From Niallia sp. XMNu-256 (GTDB lineage: Bacteria; Bacillota; Bacilli; Bacillales; Cytobacillaceae), in contig NZ_CP137636.1 of the NCBI RefSeq assembly GCF_036670015.1, positions 1,466,501 to 1,530,500 of the forward strand: a stretch of DNA of 64,000 bases, given 5' to 3'. Every line of letters begins with the position of its first letter. Position 1 is the stretch's first letter. The notes under the pieces were generated by a model. That model saw only the letters and a program-made list of their open reading frames with translations. It ran no database searches and had not been told where the DNA came from. The translations under genes and the position numbers were made by a program. Below are positions 36,226-44,211 of the stretch, in pieces.

Positions 36226-36459
36226 TTGTTGAAGACTCTTCGTTATGTATTATCAATAATAACCTTTTTATTTGCTTCTAATGGATTAATTACTGGAGAT
36301 TTTAAATTCGGAAGTATGATGATTTTTTTCTTAGGTTTGACTATGTTGGTGATGGGGTTAGAAGAATTACGCAATAACCGAAAAGCAATAGGATGGTTTT
36401 TAATTATTGTTTTTTTATTTTCTGTATTTGTATAATTAGAAGGATTCATTTTAAGTTAA
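36226..36459 (+). pseudogene. DUF3953-type gene, copy 2, with premature stop
   Basis: Same protein as 17650 (LLKTLRYVLSIITFLFASNG; GLTMLVMGLEELR) after GAAGGTGA. A TAA at 36433 interrupts it; LEGFILS and the true stop follow in frame to 36459. Only seven or so C-terminal residues are lost, so it may still function. Confidence 0.65.
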
Positions 36460-36495
36460 TGGGTACCTACTATTTTTGGTGTAATATTCCAAAAG

Positions 36496-36578
36496 GAAAC
36501 GTGGGGCCGGTTCTCGCGTTTCATTTGTAAATCTAAAGAAATGACATTGATGAAACATCAGAACCGTCCCGGTGTTTC
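36496..36578. repeat. GAAAC repeat, type A copy 3
   Basis: 83 bp, both modules, centre AATCTAAAGAAATGACATTG. The left module carries GGGGCCGG instead of GGGGACGG. Confidence 0.9.
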
Positions 36579-36627
36579 TACCAACTTTTTTTCCCTCTTT
36601 TAATTTTAAAATACCAAAATAAATGTG

Positions 36628-36657
36628 TTGACAACATTAGTTATCTTGTGTTAAAAT
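36628..36657 (+). promoter_or_regulatory. SigA-type promoter of the second CarD gene
   Basis: TTGACA at 36628, 18-base spacer, extended -10 TG-T-TAAAAT. Same geometry as the promoter at 4570. Confidence 0.72.
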
Positions 36658-36721
36658 TGATTATTTGACTAAAGTGCGTAAAGGTGATATGATTAAGGTA
36701 AGAAAATATGGAGGCGATACA

Positions 36722-37216
36722 TTGTATCAAGTAGGCGATCACATTTTTTATCCAATGCATGGAGCTGGTAAAATAAAAGCGATAGAAGAAAAGGAAATTG
36801 CAGGGGAAACACAACCGTATTATATTATCAATATGTTGATTGGTAATTTGAAAGTGATGATTCCCAAGAAAAGAATTTCAAAGTCAAATATACGCCCTGT
36901 TAACGACTTAGATGCAGTGAAGGAAATTGCAACGATGCTTGAGACTCGAGAATCAGATAAAACTTTAACATGGAAAAAAAGGTACAATGCGAACATGGAC
37001 AAAATAAAATCGGGCAAACTACAAGCGTGTGTTGAAGTTGTATATGGTCTATTATGCATGCAGAGGGAAGCTAAACTAAATTCTAGTGAAAAAAGAATGT
37101 TAAAACGAGCGAAAAAGCTTTTAATGAGCGAACTGAAAGTAGTTGAAGGAATGAATAAAAACATCAAGGAAAAATTTCTGTCAATGTTGACGGAGAGTCA
37201 TACATCTATTTCCTAA
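36722..37216 (+). CDS. CarD/CdnL-family transcriptional regulator, copy 2
   Basis: About 164 aa, YQVGDHIFYPMHGAGKIKAI at the N-terminus and the helical part WKKRYNANMDKIKSGKLQ. TTG 36722 follows GGAGG with spacing seven; the in-frame starts upstream lack one. Paralogue of 4668, with a longer C-terminal tail. Two CarD proteins suggest distinct RNA polymerase regulation under different conditions, but nothing here says which. Confidence 0.87.
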   Translation: MYQVGDHIFYPMHGAGKIKAIEEKEIAGETQPYYIINMLIGNLKVMIPKKRISKSNIRPVNDLDAVKEIATMLETRESDKTLTWKKRYNANMDKIKSGKLQACVEVVYGLLCMQREAKLNSSEKRMLKRAKKLLMSELKVVEGMNKNIKEKFLSMLTESHTSIS

Positions 37217-37374
37217 AATATATTTCGAACCTTTTGCGAATAAATCTCAAGGAAGTAACCCTATTAAAGAAATCTATCTGCTTTCACTCTCTTTAAGAGT
37301 ATGAACCTCTTTTCACTTCCCGCATGATAAGTCCTCCCATAAGGAAAATCCACGATTCTCGCAGATTCAAAGAA

Positions 37375-37415
37375 AAATCCCCACAGCTCTTGTTAATTAG
37401 AGTTGTGGGGATTTT
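37375..37415 (+). terminator. Terminator after the second CarD gene
   Basis: AAATCCCCACAGCTCT pairs with AGAGTTGTGGGGATTTT. Confidence 0.85.
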
Positions 37416-37503
37416 GCGCGTATTCATTTCAGTTTTTCAGATATTGAAGGGTCGCTCTTAATCTTCTACAAAAGGGTGCGAGATTTGTGCATATGATCTG
37501 AGG

Positions 37504-37586
37504 GAAACGTGGGGACGGTTCTCGCGTTTCATTTGTTAATCTAAAGAAATGACATTGATGAACTATCAGAACCGTCCCGGTGTTTC
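37504..37586. repeat. GAAAC repeat, type A copy 4
   Basis: 83 bp; same centre as copy 3. The right module begins GAACTATCAGAACC, so one stem base is changed. Confidence 0.9.
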
Positions 37587-37963
37587 GCTCCTAAAGAAAA
37601 ATTGCGAAAGTGGTTATCAAATATAGGGAGTGAATAAATCTTGACTACATAAAAATACATCTTTCTAACCAACAATTGGATATTTTTCTCAAAGAAGTCT
37701 ACTAATTTTAGGACAAATTAGTTACAGGATATAACATCCAGTACAAGTATGAATAGAATGATCTCAATTTTAGGCAAATAGAAAACTGAAAATCATCAAT
37801 AATATTTATAAATTGGAAGCCCATCTTTAAACCACTTAAATGGATGGCTTAAGGTTGAGAATAAATGAAATCTATTCTAAAATAAGCGATACTGTTGTTT
37901 AACAGTAATCACAGGTTCGGTTCGTTTTAAACCTATCGAAATTCTAAATAAAGGAGAGGTTTT
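37587..37963. other. Intergenic stretch, no gene seen
   Basis: AT-rich sequence before the nitroreductase gene. No ORF with a ribosome site found. Confidence 0.5.
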
Positions 37964-38635
37964 TTGTTGGTTAATCATTCTTTTCAAGAAGTTCTACGCA
38001 GTCGACGGTCTTTCCGTCAATTTCTTCCTACACCAGTTGAAAAGAAAGTTCTTCATGAAGTTCTAGAAGATGCACAGTATACTCCGTCCAACTGTAATAC
38101 CCAGCCTTGGGATGTACATATCGTTTCAGGTGCCAAGAAAGAGGAGCTAAGCAAGGCCATCCTCCAGGCGATTGAAAAACCATCACCTGACTTTACTTTT
38201 GATTTCGATCATTATTATGGTCGTTATGCTGAACGACAAAAAGAACAAGGGAAAACCCATTATGAGGCAGTGGGCATTGCTCGCGAGGATCATGAAGGCC
38301 GTCAAAAGGAAATTTTACGAAATTTTACATTTTTCGATGCACCGCATGTTGCGTTCCTATTCATGCCTTCCTTTGGAGATAATGTACGTGTCGCGTCTGA
38401 TATTGGTATGTATGCCCAGTCGTTCCTTCTGTCACTAGCTGCACGAGGAATTGGCAGTATACCTCAAACATCAGTAGCCATGTATGCTGACACGATACGC
38501 CAAGTACTGGGTGTATCTGATGACATGAAGTTATTGTTTGTAGTTTCCTTTGGTTATCCAGATAAAGAAGCTAAAGTAAACAGTATTCGTATGGGCCGTG
38601 ACCCAATCGACTCCAGTGTGACGTTTCACGAATAA
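37964..38635 (+). CDS. Nitroreductase family protein
   Basis: 223 aa. RSRRSFRQFLPTPV at the FMN-binding N-terminus, APSN-like TPSNCNTQPW and SDIGMYAQSFLLSLAARGIG, then FGYPD. FMN-dependent reductases that use NAD(P)H on nitroaromatics, quinones or flavins. TTG 37964 after AAAGGAGAGG. Terminator follows. Confidence 0.9.
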   Translation: MLVNHSFQEVLRSRRSFRQFLPTPVEKKVLHEVLEDAQYTPSNCNTQPWDVHIVSGAKKEELSKAILQAIEKPSPDFTFDFDHYYGRYAERQKEQGKTHYEAVGIAREDHEGRQKEILRNFTFFDAPHVAFLFMPSFGDNVRVASDIGMYAQSFLLSLAARGIGSIPQTSVAMYADTIRQVLGVSDDMKLLFVVSFGYPDKEAKVNSIRMGRDPIDSSVTFHE

Positions 38636-38651
38636 TCTAACGCAAGGAAGG

Positions 38652-38688
38652 ACGGAATCCCAATAAATGGATTCCGTCTTTTTATTTT
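38652..38688 (+). terminator. Terminator after the nitroreductase gene
   Basis: ACGGAATCC/GGATTCCGT followed by CTTTTTATTTTT. Confidence 0.9.
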
Positions 38689-38944
38689 TGTTGATTTGTG
38701 AGCTACAGGGCCAGTCCATAGATCTGCTAAAGCATTAATGTAGTGGGGCCCCGGTTTTCGGGTTTATTTGCTTTATCCAATCGTCGCAAAGCTTGATGTG
38801 GTTGTGGAATCGATACAGATTGTTGAAGTCCCCTTAAGGAAATGAGTTGATCTTATCGTTAAAATCAAGTTTTTTTGGAGGATGATATGGAAGGATCTTA
38901 GATTCGGCAAATAAATAATCTGTTTGTGATAATAGGAGGATCAT

Positions 38945-39226
38945 ATGAGCTTGATAGCGCAACAACCTTATATAAAAACAGAAAGAAAAGTGACAAGTAT
39001 TGAACAGTTCGAAATCGACCATGATCGAATCATTTACTTGTATAATGATAAGGTCGTTACACAAAATAGAGAGTTTCCAATTAAGGATGTGATGGATTTT
39101 TCTTATCGGGAAATTGCAAATCAAGGTGGCATTCTCTATTTACATACGCTACAAGGTGTATATACGTATATCGTAAAATCTTCACCAGAAGCTTTTATCA
39201 AAGCATATAGAGCATATTTCAAGTAG
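38945..39226 (+). CDS. Small PH-like/unknown soluble protein
   Basis: 93 aa beta-rich protein (FEIDHDRIIYLYNDKVVTQN; GGILYLHTLQGVYTYIVKSS) with a final helix ending AYFK. TAGGAGG lies seven bases before the ATG. Its stop codon TAG overlaps the first base of a GAAAC repeat. Confidence 0.75.
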   Translation: MSLIAQQPYIKTERKVTSIEQFEIDHDRIIYLYNDKVVTQNREFPIKDVMDFSYREIANQGGILYLHTLQGVYTYIVKSSPEAFIKAYRAYFK

Positions 39227-39318
39227 AAACGTGGGGAAACGTGGGGACGGTTCTCGCGTTTCATTAGTTAATTTAAAGAAATGACATCGATGAAACATCA
39301 GAACCGTCCCGGTGTTTC
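39226..39318. repeat. GAAAC repeat, type A copy 5 with duplicated first ten bases
   Basis: GAAACGTGGG occurs twice (39226 and 39236) before GGACGGTTCTCGCGTTTC. Centre and right module as in copies 3 and 4. First G is the last base of the preceding TAG stop. Confidence 0.9.
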
Positions 39319-39458
39319 ATTCACCCTAATTCGCCTCGAATTGGGGTATTTTCTTGTGCGAATTGATAGATTTCACGGTCAATTGCATCTTTTTACGAAT
39401 TCGGCAAAAGGTCTCTTTGCTGAGAAGTTTGAAGTCACTACTGATCATATATTCATTC

Positions 39459-39479
39459 GACAAGTCACTGTGACTTGTC
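39459..39479. repeat. Short palindrome GACAAGTCA-CTG-TGACTTGTC
   Basis: Perfect 9-bp arms. Imperfect copies at about 1277-1297 and 40430-40450. No T run, so not an obvious terminator. Confidence 0.55.
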
Positions 39480-39727
39480 AGTAATCACTCCCCGAGAAGT
39501 AAAAAAGAAGTTACTGAAAAGGCTTCGTTAGTCATTTTTTCGGGGATTTAGGACATCCTCTTAGTATGCAAATTGTTAAGGAGGAAAGACAATGAAGAGT
39601 GACTAGAAGTTAAGATTTTTGAAGTGAACAATAATTGATTCAATCAGTCAATAAATACATAGTGAAATGGTTGCTTTTACAGTCTAGTTAAAAACACAGT
39701 AAAAAGCACTCGGAATGGAGGCAGAAA

Positions 39728-40246
39728 ATGAAGCAATTTCTATTTATGTTTTTATCTGTAATTTGTATTGCCATATTAGCAGCTTGTGGCGGGCAAACAA
39801 ATGAAACAGATAATGCAGCAGATCATGCAGTTCAACAAAATGGTAAAGGTGAAGCAACGAATATAAATGATCCCACTCCAATTCATAATACAACAGATCA
39901 ATATGAAATGAAGTCGCAAATGGCCAAATTGGATTTCAGTGAAATTGATTTAGAGGTAACTTACCCAGAGCAAAAAGAGTATGAGGCTGAGATTAATTAC
40001 GATAACTCAGGTGCTATAGGAGGAGAAGTTGATGATGATTTAAATAATCAACGCCTAAGGGGAAAAGATGCATTCGACAATATTTATCAAAAGGTTAAAA
40101 ACTTGGCTATTTCTAAAAACACGAACGAAAGGGATGCTATCGATCAAGTTTTATCGTCATTTGACCTTCCTGCAGACTATACTGAATTCGATTTGGACAT
40201 CGTCTTCAACGATGGTACTAAATTGGAATTTGTAGAGTTAAAATAG
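39728..40246 (+). CDS. YusW-like lipoprotein
   Basis: 172 aa. Signal peptide with lipobox LAACG (Cys about residue 20), a low-complexity linker, then AFDNIYQKVKNLAI...DAIDQVLSSFDLP and YTEFDLDIVFNDGTKLEF, which fits the YusW family. Exported and lipid-anchored; role unknown. GGAGGCAG precedes the ATG. Confidence 0.8.
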   Translation: MKQFLFMFLSVICIAILAACGGQTNETDNAADHAVQQNGKGEATNINDPTPIHNTTDQYEMKSQMAKLDFSEIDLEVTYPEQKEYEAEINYDNSGAIGGEVDDDLNNQRLRGKDAFDNIYQKVKNLAISKNTNERDAIDQVLSSFDLPADYTEFDLDIVFNDGTKLEFVELK

Positions 40247-40618
40247 GACAGTTGAAGAAAAAGGTTCTTGGTTTGTTTTATTTTTCTAGAGATTAGACCT
40301 ACTTGAATATCATTTAAGCATTGCTTTTCAACAATTCTGCGCATTTCTTAGAAGGAATGCGTTATTTTATTTGCCCTACACATAAAGGAATTAGATATTG
40401 ATAGGTTAATGGTATAAAGATAGATGTTCGACAATTCACGGTGACTTGTCAGTTTAGTTCACCAAATTGACTTAATTTTATAGGGCCAATTTTGCCTTTT
40501 AATTTGTATGTCAATGGTGAAGGTCCTTCTTCCTATTTTTGTAAAAAAGAAGTTAGAGAATGGTAGGACTAAATAGGTTAAAGGGATTTCAATAACTCAG
40601 CGAAAGGATCGTGAAGCT
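40247..40618. other. Intergenic stretch
   Basis: No gene seen. Contains a variant of the GACAAGTCA palindrome at 40430-40450. Confidence 0.5.
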
Positions 40619-40996
40619 TTGAATTATTCAACTTTTACATCAAACCAATTAAAACAGATCGCCCCATTTCAAACGGAAGAAGAATTTCAGAATCACATCG
40701 AGAAGTGGTTAATGGAGGTTAAACAGGAGTTTACGAATAGTGAGTTGGTTGGCCTCAATCAATTGGTTCGGACGAGCCTGTATCCTGGGGTCACTTACAC
40801 TACCATTTCGAATGTGCTACAAGGGATCCAAAGTTCCATTGAATGCAGGGGAATATCGAGTAGAACGTTTAAACGAATGCTCATCAAAGCAAAGGCGATA
40901 GGACTTCTCATCGTGTATCCAAAAGTGAGTGTAGATGGGTTAATTCCTCGTAATCTCTATATCTTTCAACCTTTTTCAATGAAACAATCTTTATGA
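40619..40996 (+). CDS. Plasmid/phage-type helix-turn-helix protein
   Basis: 125 aa from TTG 40619 after GAAAGGATCG. FQTEEEFQNHIEKWLMEVKQ and the C-terminal SSRTFKRMLIKAKAIGLLIV resemble proteins next to replication genes on Bacillaceae plasmids and phages, with a possible HTH. The next gene starts ten bases after its stop, so they are co-transcribed. Function not proven. Confidence 0.6.
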   Translation: MNYSTFTSNQLKQIAPFQTEEEFQNHIEKWLMEVKQEFTNSELVGLNQLVRTSLYPGVTYTTISNVLQGIQSSIECRGISSRTFKRMLIKAKAIGLLIVYPKVSVDGLIPRNLYIFQPFSMKQSL

Positions 40997-41006
40997 GGTA
41001 TGCATC

Positions 41007-41540
41007 ATGAGTAAACTATTAATTCAAGAAAATCCGATGATGATCCTGCCGTCATTAGCACAGAAAATCGGTTTAAATCAAGCCATTGTACTTCAGCAGT
41101 TTCATTATTGGCTCAAATCCAGCAAACATACCATCGACGGGAGAAAATGGATTTATAACTCATATAAAGAGTGGGAGCGGCAGTTTACGTTTTGGTCTGC
41201 GAAAACCATTGAACGGACGATCCGTTCTCTTGAAGAACAGGGGTACTTACAATCAGCCAATTATAATCGAACCAGGCATGATAAAACAAAGTGGTATAGT
41301 ATCAACTATGAAAAATTAGCAGAGTTAGAGGAAGGTTTAGCTGGCAATCTGTCACCTAGAAATACGCGAAGTGTTGATAGAAGAGAGACGAATTGTACGA
41401 TGGAGATCGTCGAGTTGGTAGACGGAACAGAACAAAATGGGGAAGCCCATGAGACAAATTGTCTAACTCCATCCGTCAGTTTGTACCAACCATTACCAGA
41501 GATTTTTTTTAGATTTGGTGGGTTAGACAGAGGTCGTTAG
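41007..41540 (+). CDS. Phage/plasmid replication-like protein, probably truncated at C-terminus
   Basis: 177 aa. ENPMMILPSLAQKIGLNQAI, FHYWLKSSKHTIDGRKWIYN and RTIRSLEEQGYL match the winged-helix N-terminal region of phage/plasmid replication proteins. Relatives I know continue after PLPEI with TTE-type repeats; here an eight-T run at about 41502-41509 is followed by FFRFGGLDRGR and stop, suggesting a frameshifted or shortened end. Confidence 0.68.
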   Translation: MSKLLIQENPMMILPSLAQKIGLNQAIVLQQFHYWLKSSKHTIDGRKWIYNSYKEWERQFTFWSAKTIERTIRSLEEQGYLQSANYNRTRHDKTKWYSINYEKLAELEEGLAGNLSPRNTRSVDRRETNCTMEIVELVDGTEQNGEAHETNCLTPSVSLYQPLPEIFFRFGGLDRGR

Positions 41541-41572
41541 AAACGAGACTACTGTGTGAAAGGGATATGCCA

Positions 41573-42058
41573 ATGAACGAGTATAGTTATAAACCAGATC
41601 AAGTGAAGAGTATTTTGGTTAAAGAGAAATCAAATGACAATGATTTAGAGTTGGTAAAAGTCATTAAGGTTATTGATGGGGATACCATTGTCGTTTCTGA
41701 TGGAAGGAGCGTAAGGTTGATCGGAGTCAATACCCCGGAGTGCTCCTTTTATAAGATTGAACCGTATGGAATCCAAGCGAAAAAATATACAACCTACAAA
41801 CTGCTGGGGAAATCGGTGTGGCTGCAAAGGGATGTATCAGAGGTGGATCGTTATCATCGTTCTTTGCGAATTGTGTGGTTGGAGAAACCGGTAAAACGAA
41901 TGGATATAGATGAAATTCGGGAGAAGATGTTTAATGCTCAGCTTGTGTTGGATGGTGTGGCAGAGGCTGTGAGTTATTATCCTGATGTTACATATGGGCA
42001 CTGTTTGGGTTGGTTGATGGGGGAGGCTAAAGGACGGGGGATGGGGATGTGGGGGTAG
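41573..42058 (+). CDS. Staphylococcal nuclease (SNase) domain protein
   Basis: 161 aa. VIDGDTIVV, VRLIGVNTPE (catalytic Arg and Glu) and DRYHRSLRIVWL (second Arg) are the thermonuclease core; ends GRGMGMWG. No signal peptide, unlike secreted relatives. ATG 41573 follows GAAAGGGA. It follows the replication-like pair and may belong to the same acquired module. Confidence 0.85.
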   Translation: MNEYSYKPDQVKSILVKEKSNDNDLELVKVIKVIDGDTIVVSDGRSVRLIGVNTPECSFYKIEPYGIQAKKYTTYKLLGKSVWLQRDVSEVDRYHRSLRIVWLEKPVKRMDIDEIREKMFNAQLVLDGVAEAVSYYPDVTYGHCLGWLMGEAKGRGMGMWG

Positions 42059-42328
42059 ATAATGCCAAAAATATAAATTTGTTAAATTAGTAGAAAGATT
42101 ATCATAAGTCATACAGAGGAAATAAAGGAAAACAGTGCCGAATATCTTGTGTGTAAAAAATGAATCTTCATATAACCGTTCGACTAGAGGAGTGTAATAA
42201 AAGGGGGATAACTAGGGGAAACAATTTTCTGACGAGATTAAGAGAAATTTTGGTTTGAATTTTTTTAAAAAAGGATTCAAGTTTGATCGTTATCATTGAC
42301 CAATTTACCGATTGCTATTGTTGGAACT
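42059..42328. other. Intergenic stretch
   Basis: No ORF with a ribosome site; A-rich sequence. Confidence 0.5.
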
Positions 42329-42417
42329 AAAAAAAGCCTTTTTCGGTGGTTACCCCCAAAAGTTAGATTTATTACTCTAATTTTTGGGGGTCGGTACCTT
42401 CTCAAAGGGCTTTTTTT
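42329..42417 (+). terminator. Long double hairpin terminator
   Basis: Outer AAAAAAGCCTTT with AAAGGGCTTTTTT; inner CCCCCAAAAGTTAGA with TCTAATTTTTGGGGG. The piece GTGGTTACC..AAAAGTTAGA recurs at 43088-43110. Confidence 0.85.
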
Positions 42418-42504
42418 AATGGCGGTGGATCTGCTTTGCTTGTTGTATGGTTTATTTTATTAATTATGGTTGAAACGGCTACTGTATTGTATGAAGAATT
42501 CTAA
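42418..42504 (+). pseudogene. Remnant of a YjcZ-like peptide gene
   Basis: Open frame GGGSALLVVWFILLIMVETA then TVLYEEF and stop, similar to the hydrophobic part of the two YjcZ genes that follow, but with no start codon or ribosome site. Confidence 0.45.
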
Positions 42505-42704
42505 TAATTGTTATCGAATATTTAAATTTTTAAAAATAATTTTGAAATGGATTATAAAAATTTTAGAAATTTTACATTTGTAGCCAAAAGAAGCGGGCTT
42601 TAGCGATTCATGTTGGTTGTATTGCCAAATAGGAAAAAGTCAAGCCTATTCACATTTATTTTTTTTGCATACTTTATATCAGAGAAACGAAAGGAGGAGA
42701 AAAG

Positions 42705-42806
42705 ATGAGTGCAGTTGCAGGAGGTTTCGGCGGTGGATTTGCTTTACTGATCGTATTGTTTATCCTACTGATTATTATAGGTTGTAGTTGCTGGGGTGGA
42801 TATTAA
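42705..42806 (+). CDS. YjcZ family sporulation peptide
   Basis: 33 aa, ATG after AAGGAGGAG. Gly-rich start (SAVAGGFGGGFA) and one hydrophobic helix LLIVLFILLIIIG ending CSCWGGY. YjcZ-type peptides are made late in sporulation in Bacillus. First of an intact pair with the gene at 42938. Confidence 0.85.
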   Translation: MSAVAGGFGGGFALLIVLFILLIIIGCSCWGGY

Positions 42807-42861
42807 AATAAACTAATTCCTGGATTTCATGATCCAGTTGAATACGAAAAGTTTTAACCAA

Positions 42862-42905
42862 AAGAAAAAGGGTCTCCTTGCCAATTAGAGATCCCTTTTT
42901 CTTTT
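42862..42905 (+). terminator. Terminator between the YjcZ genes
   Basis: AAGAAAAAGGGTCTC/GAGATCCCTTTTTCTT. Confidence 0.88.
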
Positions 42906-42937
42906 AACTTTCATTATCAAAAAAGGAGGATTTATTT

Positions 42938-43072
42938 ATGGGTTTCGGATATGGATATGGTGGTTGTGGTTATGGCGGCTACGGTTATGGGGGCTCTGGT
43001 TGTAACTGGTTCGCTTTAATCTTAATCTTGTTTATTCTGTTGGTTATTATCGGTTGTTATTGTTGGAATTAG
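42938..43072 (+). CDS. YjcZ family sporulation peptide, second copy
   Basis: 44 aa. [20 protein letters not shown], then hydrophobic [17 protein letters not shown] and CYCWN. AAAGGAGG precedes the ATG. Longer Gly/Tyr-rich head than its neighbour; probably a forespore or coat peptide. Confidence 0.85.
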   Translation: MGFGYGYGGCGYGGYGYGGSGCNWFALILILFILLVIIGCYCWN

Positions 43073-43256
43073 AAAAGTACTTTTTAGTGGTTACCTCTAA
43101 AAGTTAGAGTTTGTATTATGCAACTATTGGCTGGATTTGAGTTCTATATTCGACCGGACTTAGTCCAGTCAATTTTACTTTGGATCGTTCATTGTTTTAC
43201 CAGTAGATACATAATCTTCCTCTAGTTTTTCCACATAATACAATTCTTAATTTAAA

Positions 43257-43403
43257 ATGCCAAAGAAATTCTACATCGAAGCATTGTCTTCGCAGGTTGC
43301 TTTACGTGATATGCTTTGCATTGTTTCGTAGGACTTCGAATTGAAACCATCTTATTATGAAGGCAATATAGCTGATGGGATAACCATAAAGGTTTCAAAA
43401 TAA
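43257..43403 (+). pseudogene. Possible small gene with an internal stop
   Basis: ATG 43257 with frame PKKFYIEALSSQVALRDMLC, a TAG, then DFELKPSYYEGNIADGITIK to TAA. A terminator follows nine bases later. No ribosome site is seen; weakly supported. Confidence 0.3.
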
Positions 43404-43411
43404 AATCATAT

Positions 43412-43456
43412 AAGCACGATAATGGGAGTTGTAAATCCACCATTATCGTGCTTTTT
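43412..43456 (+). terminator. Strong terminator
   Basis: AAGCACGATAATGG with CCATTATCGTGCTTTTT. Confidence 0.9.
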
Positions 43457-43646
43457 AATTGTTAGTCATAATCTCCCGGTTTAGAAGTTCTGATTGAATC
43501 CAAGTGTGAACTGTAATTGCAAATTTATCTGAATGAAAAATTGTATAAATGTCGAAGTTTAATGAATATGGGATAAATTCAATCTATCTGCTACAATTAT
43601 ACTAAGTATATAGTATTGGTTTATAAATTTAAGGAGGAATATAAAG

Positions 43647-44105
43647 ATGAAAATTCAAACGCAAGACTTATTTCATGGTGCTGTACTCACACAAATTACA
43701 GAGCATCCTTCATTTAAGGCTTTAAATAAAGCGGATACATTATATGGGCATTACCTAGTAAACCATGATACTCGATTATTTGTGAAATATTTGTCTAAGG
43801 AAACATCACCATGGAATTTTAAATTCAGTGTTACCGAGATGCAATCTATTCAAAGTGATATGAAATTAACTAAGAATGTTTTCTTATGCTTAGTTTGTGG
43901 ACAGGAAACCATTTGTGCTCTAAACATTCAGGAGTTTACTAATTTAATTGATCTAACATCATCTGAAAGTCAATCTATTATTGTAGAGATTCCACCTGGA
44001 GGCTCAATGCATGTTAAAGGAACAGCAGGGGATTTAGATAGAACTTTAAGACATAATTCTTTTCCTGAAAAATTGTTTGTAGAAGAGGTTGAAACGGTAA
44101 GATGA
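43647..44105 (+). CDS. Soluble protein of unknown function
   Basis: 152 aa, ATG after AAGGAGG. Two Cys in FLCLVCGQETICAL; C-terminal IIVEIPPGGSMHVKGTAGDL. No signal or membrane segment. The look is that of a conserved domain protein but I do not recognise it. Confidence 0.7.
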   Translation: MKIQTQDLFHGAVLTQITEHPSFKALNKADTLYGHYLVNHDTRLFVKYLSKETSPWNFKFSVTEMQSIQSDMKLTKNVFLCLVCGQETICALNIQEFTNLIDLTSSESQSIIVEIPPGGSMHVKGTAGDLDRTLRHNSFPEKLFVEEVETVR

Positions 44106-44211
44106 TATTTAATCAAAGTGTCAAATGGTACTTATAGGGAATGAAAAAGTGGAAAAACAGAACAAAAGATTATTATTTTTATATAAATACAACTACTAGG
44201 AGTGTTTAGCA

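Noticed and set aside
39281-39484. 67-codon ORF
   Set aside because: Starts inside a GAAAC repeat and ends in the GACAAGTCA palindrome; coding potential looks accidental.
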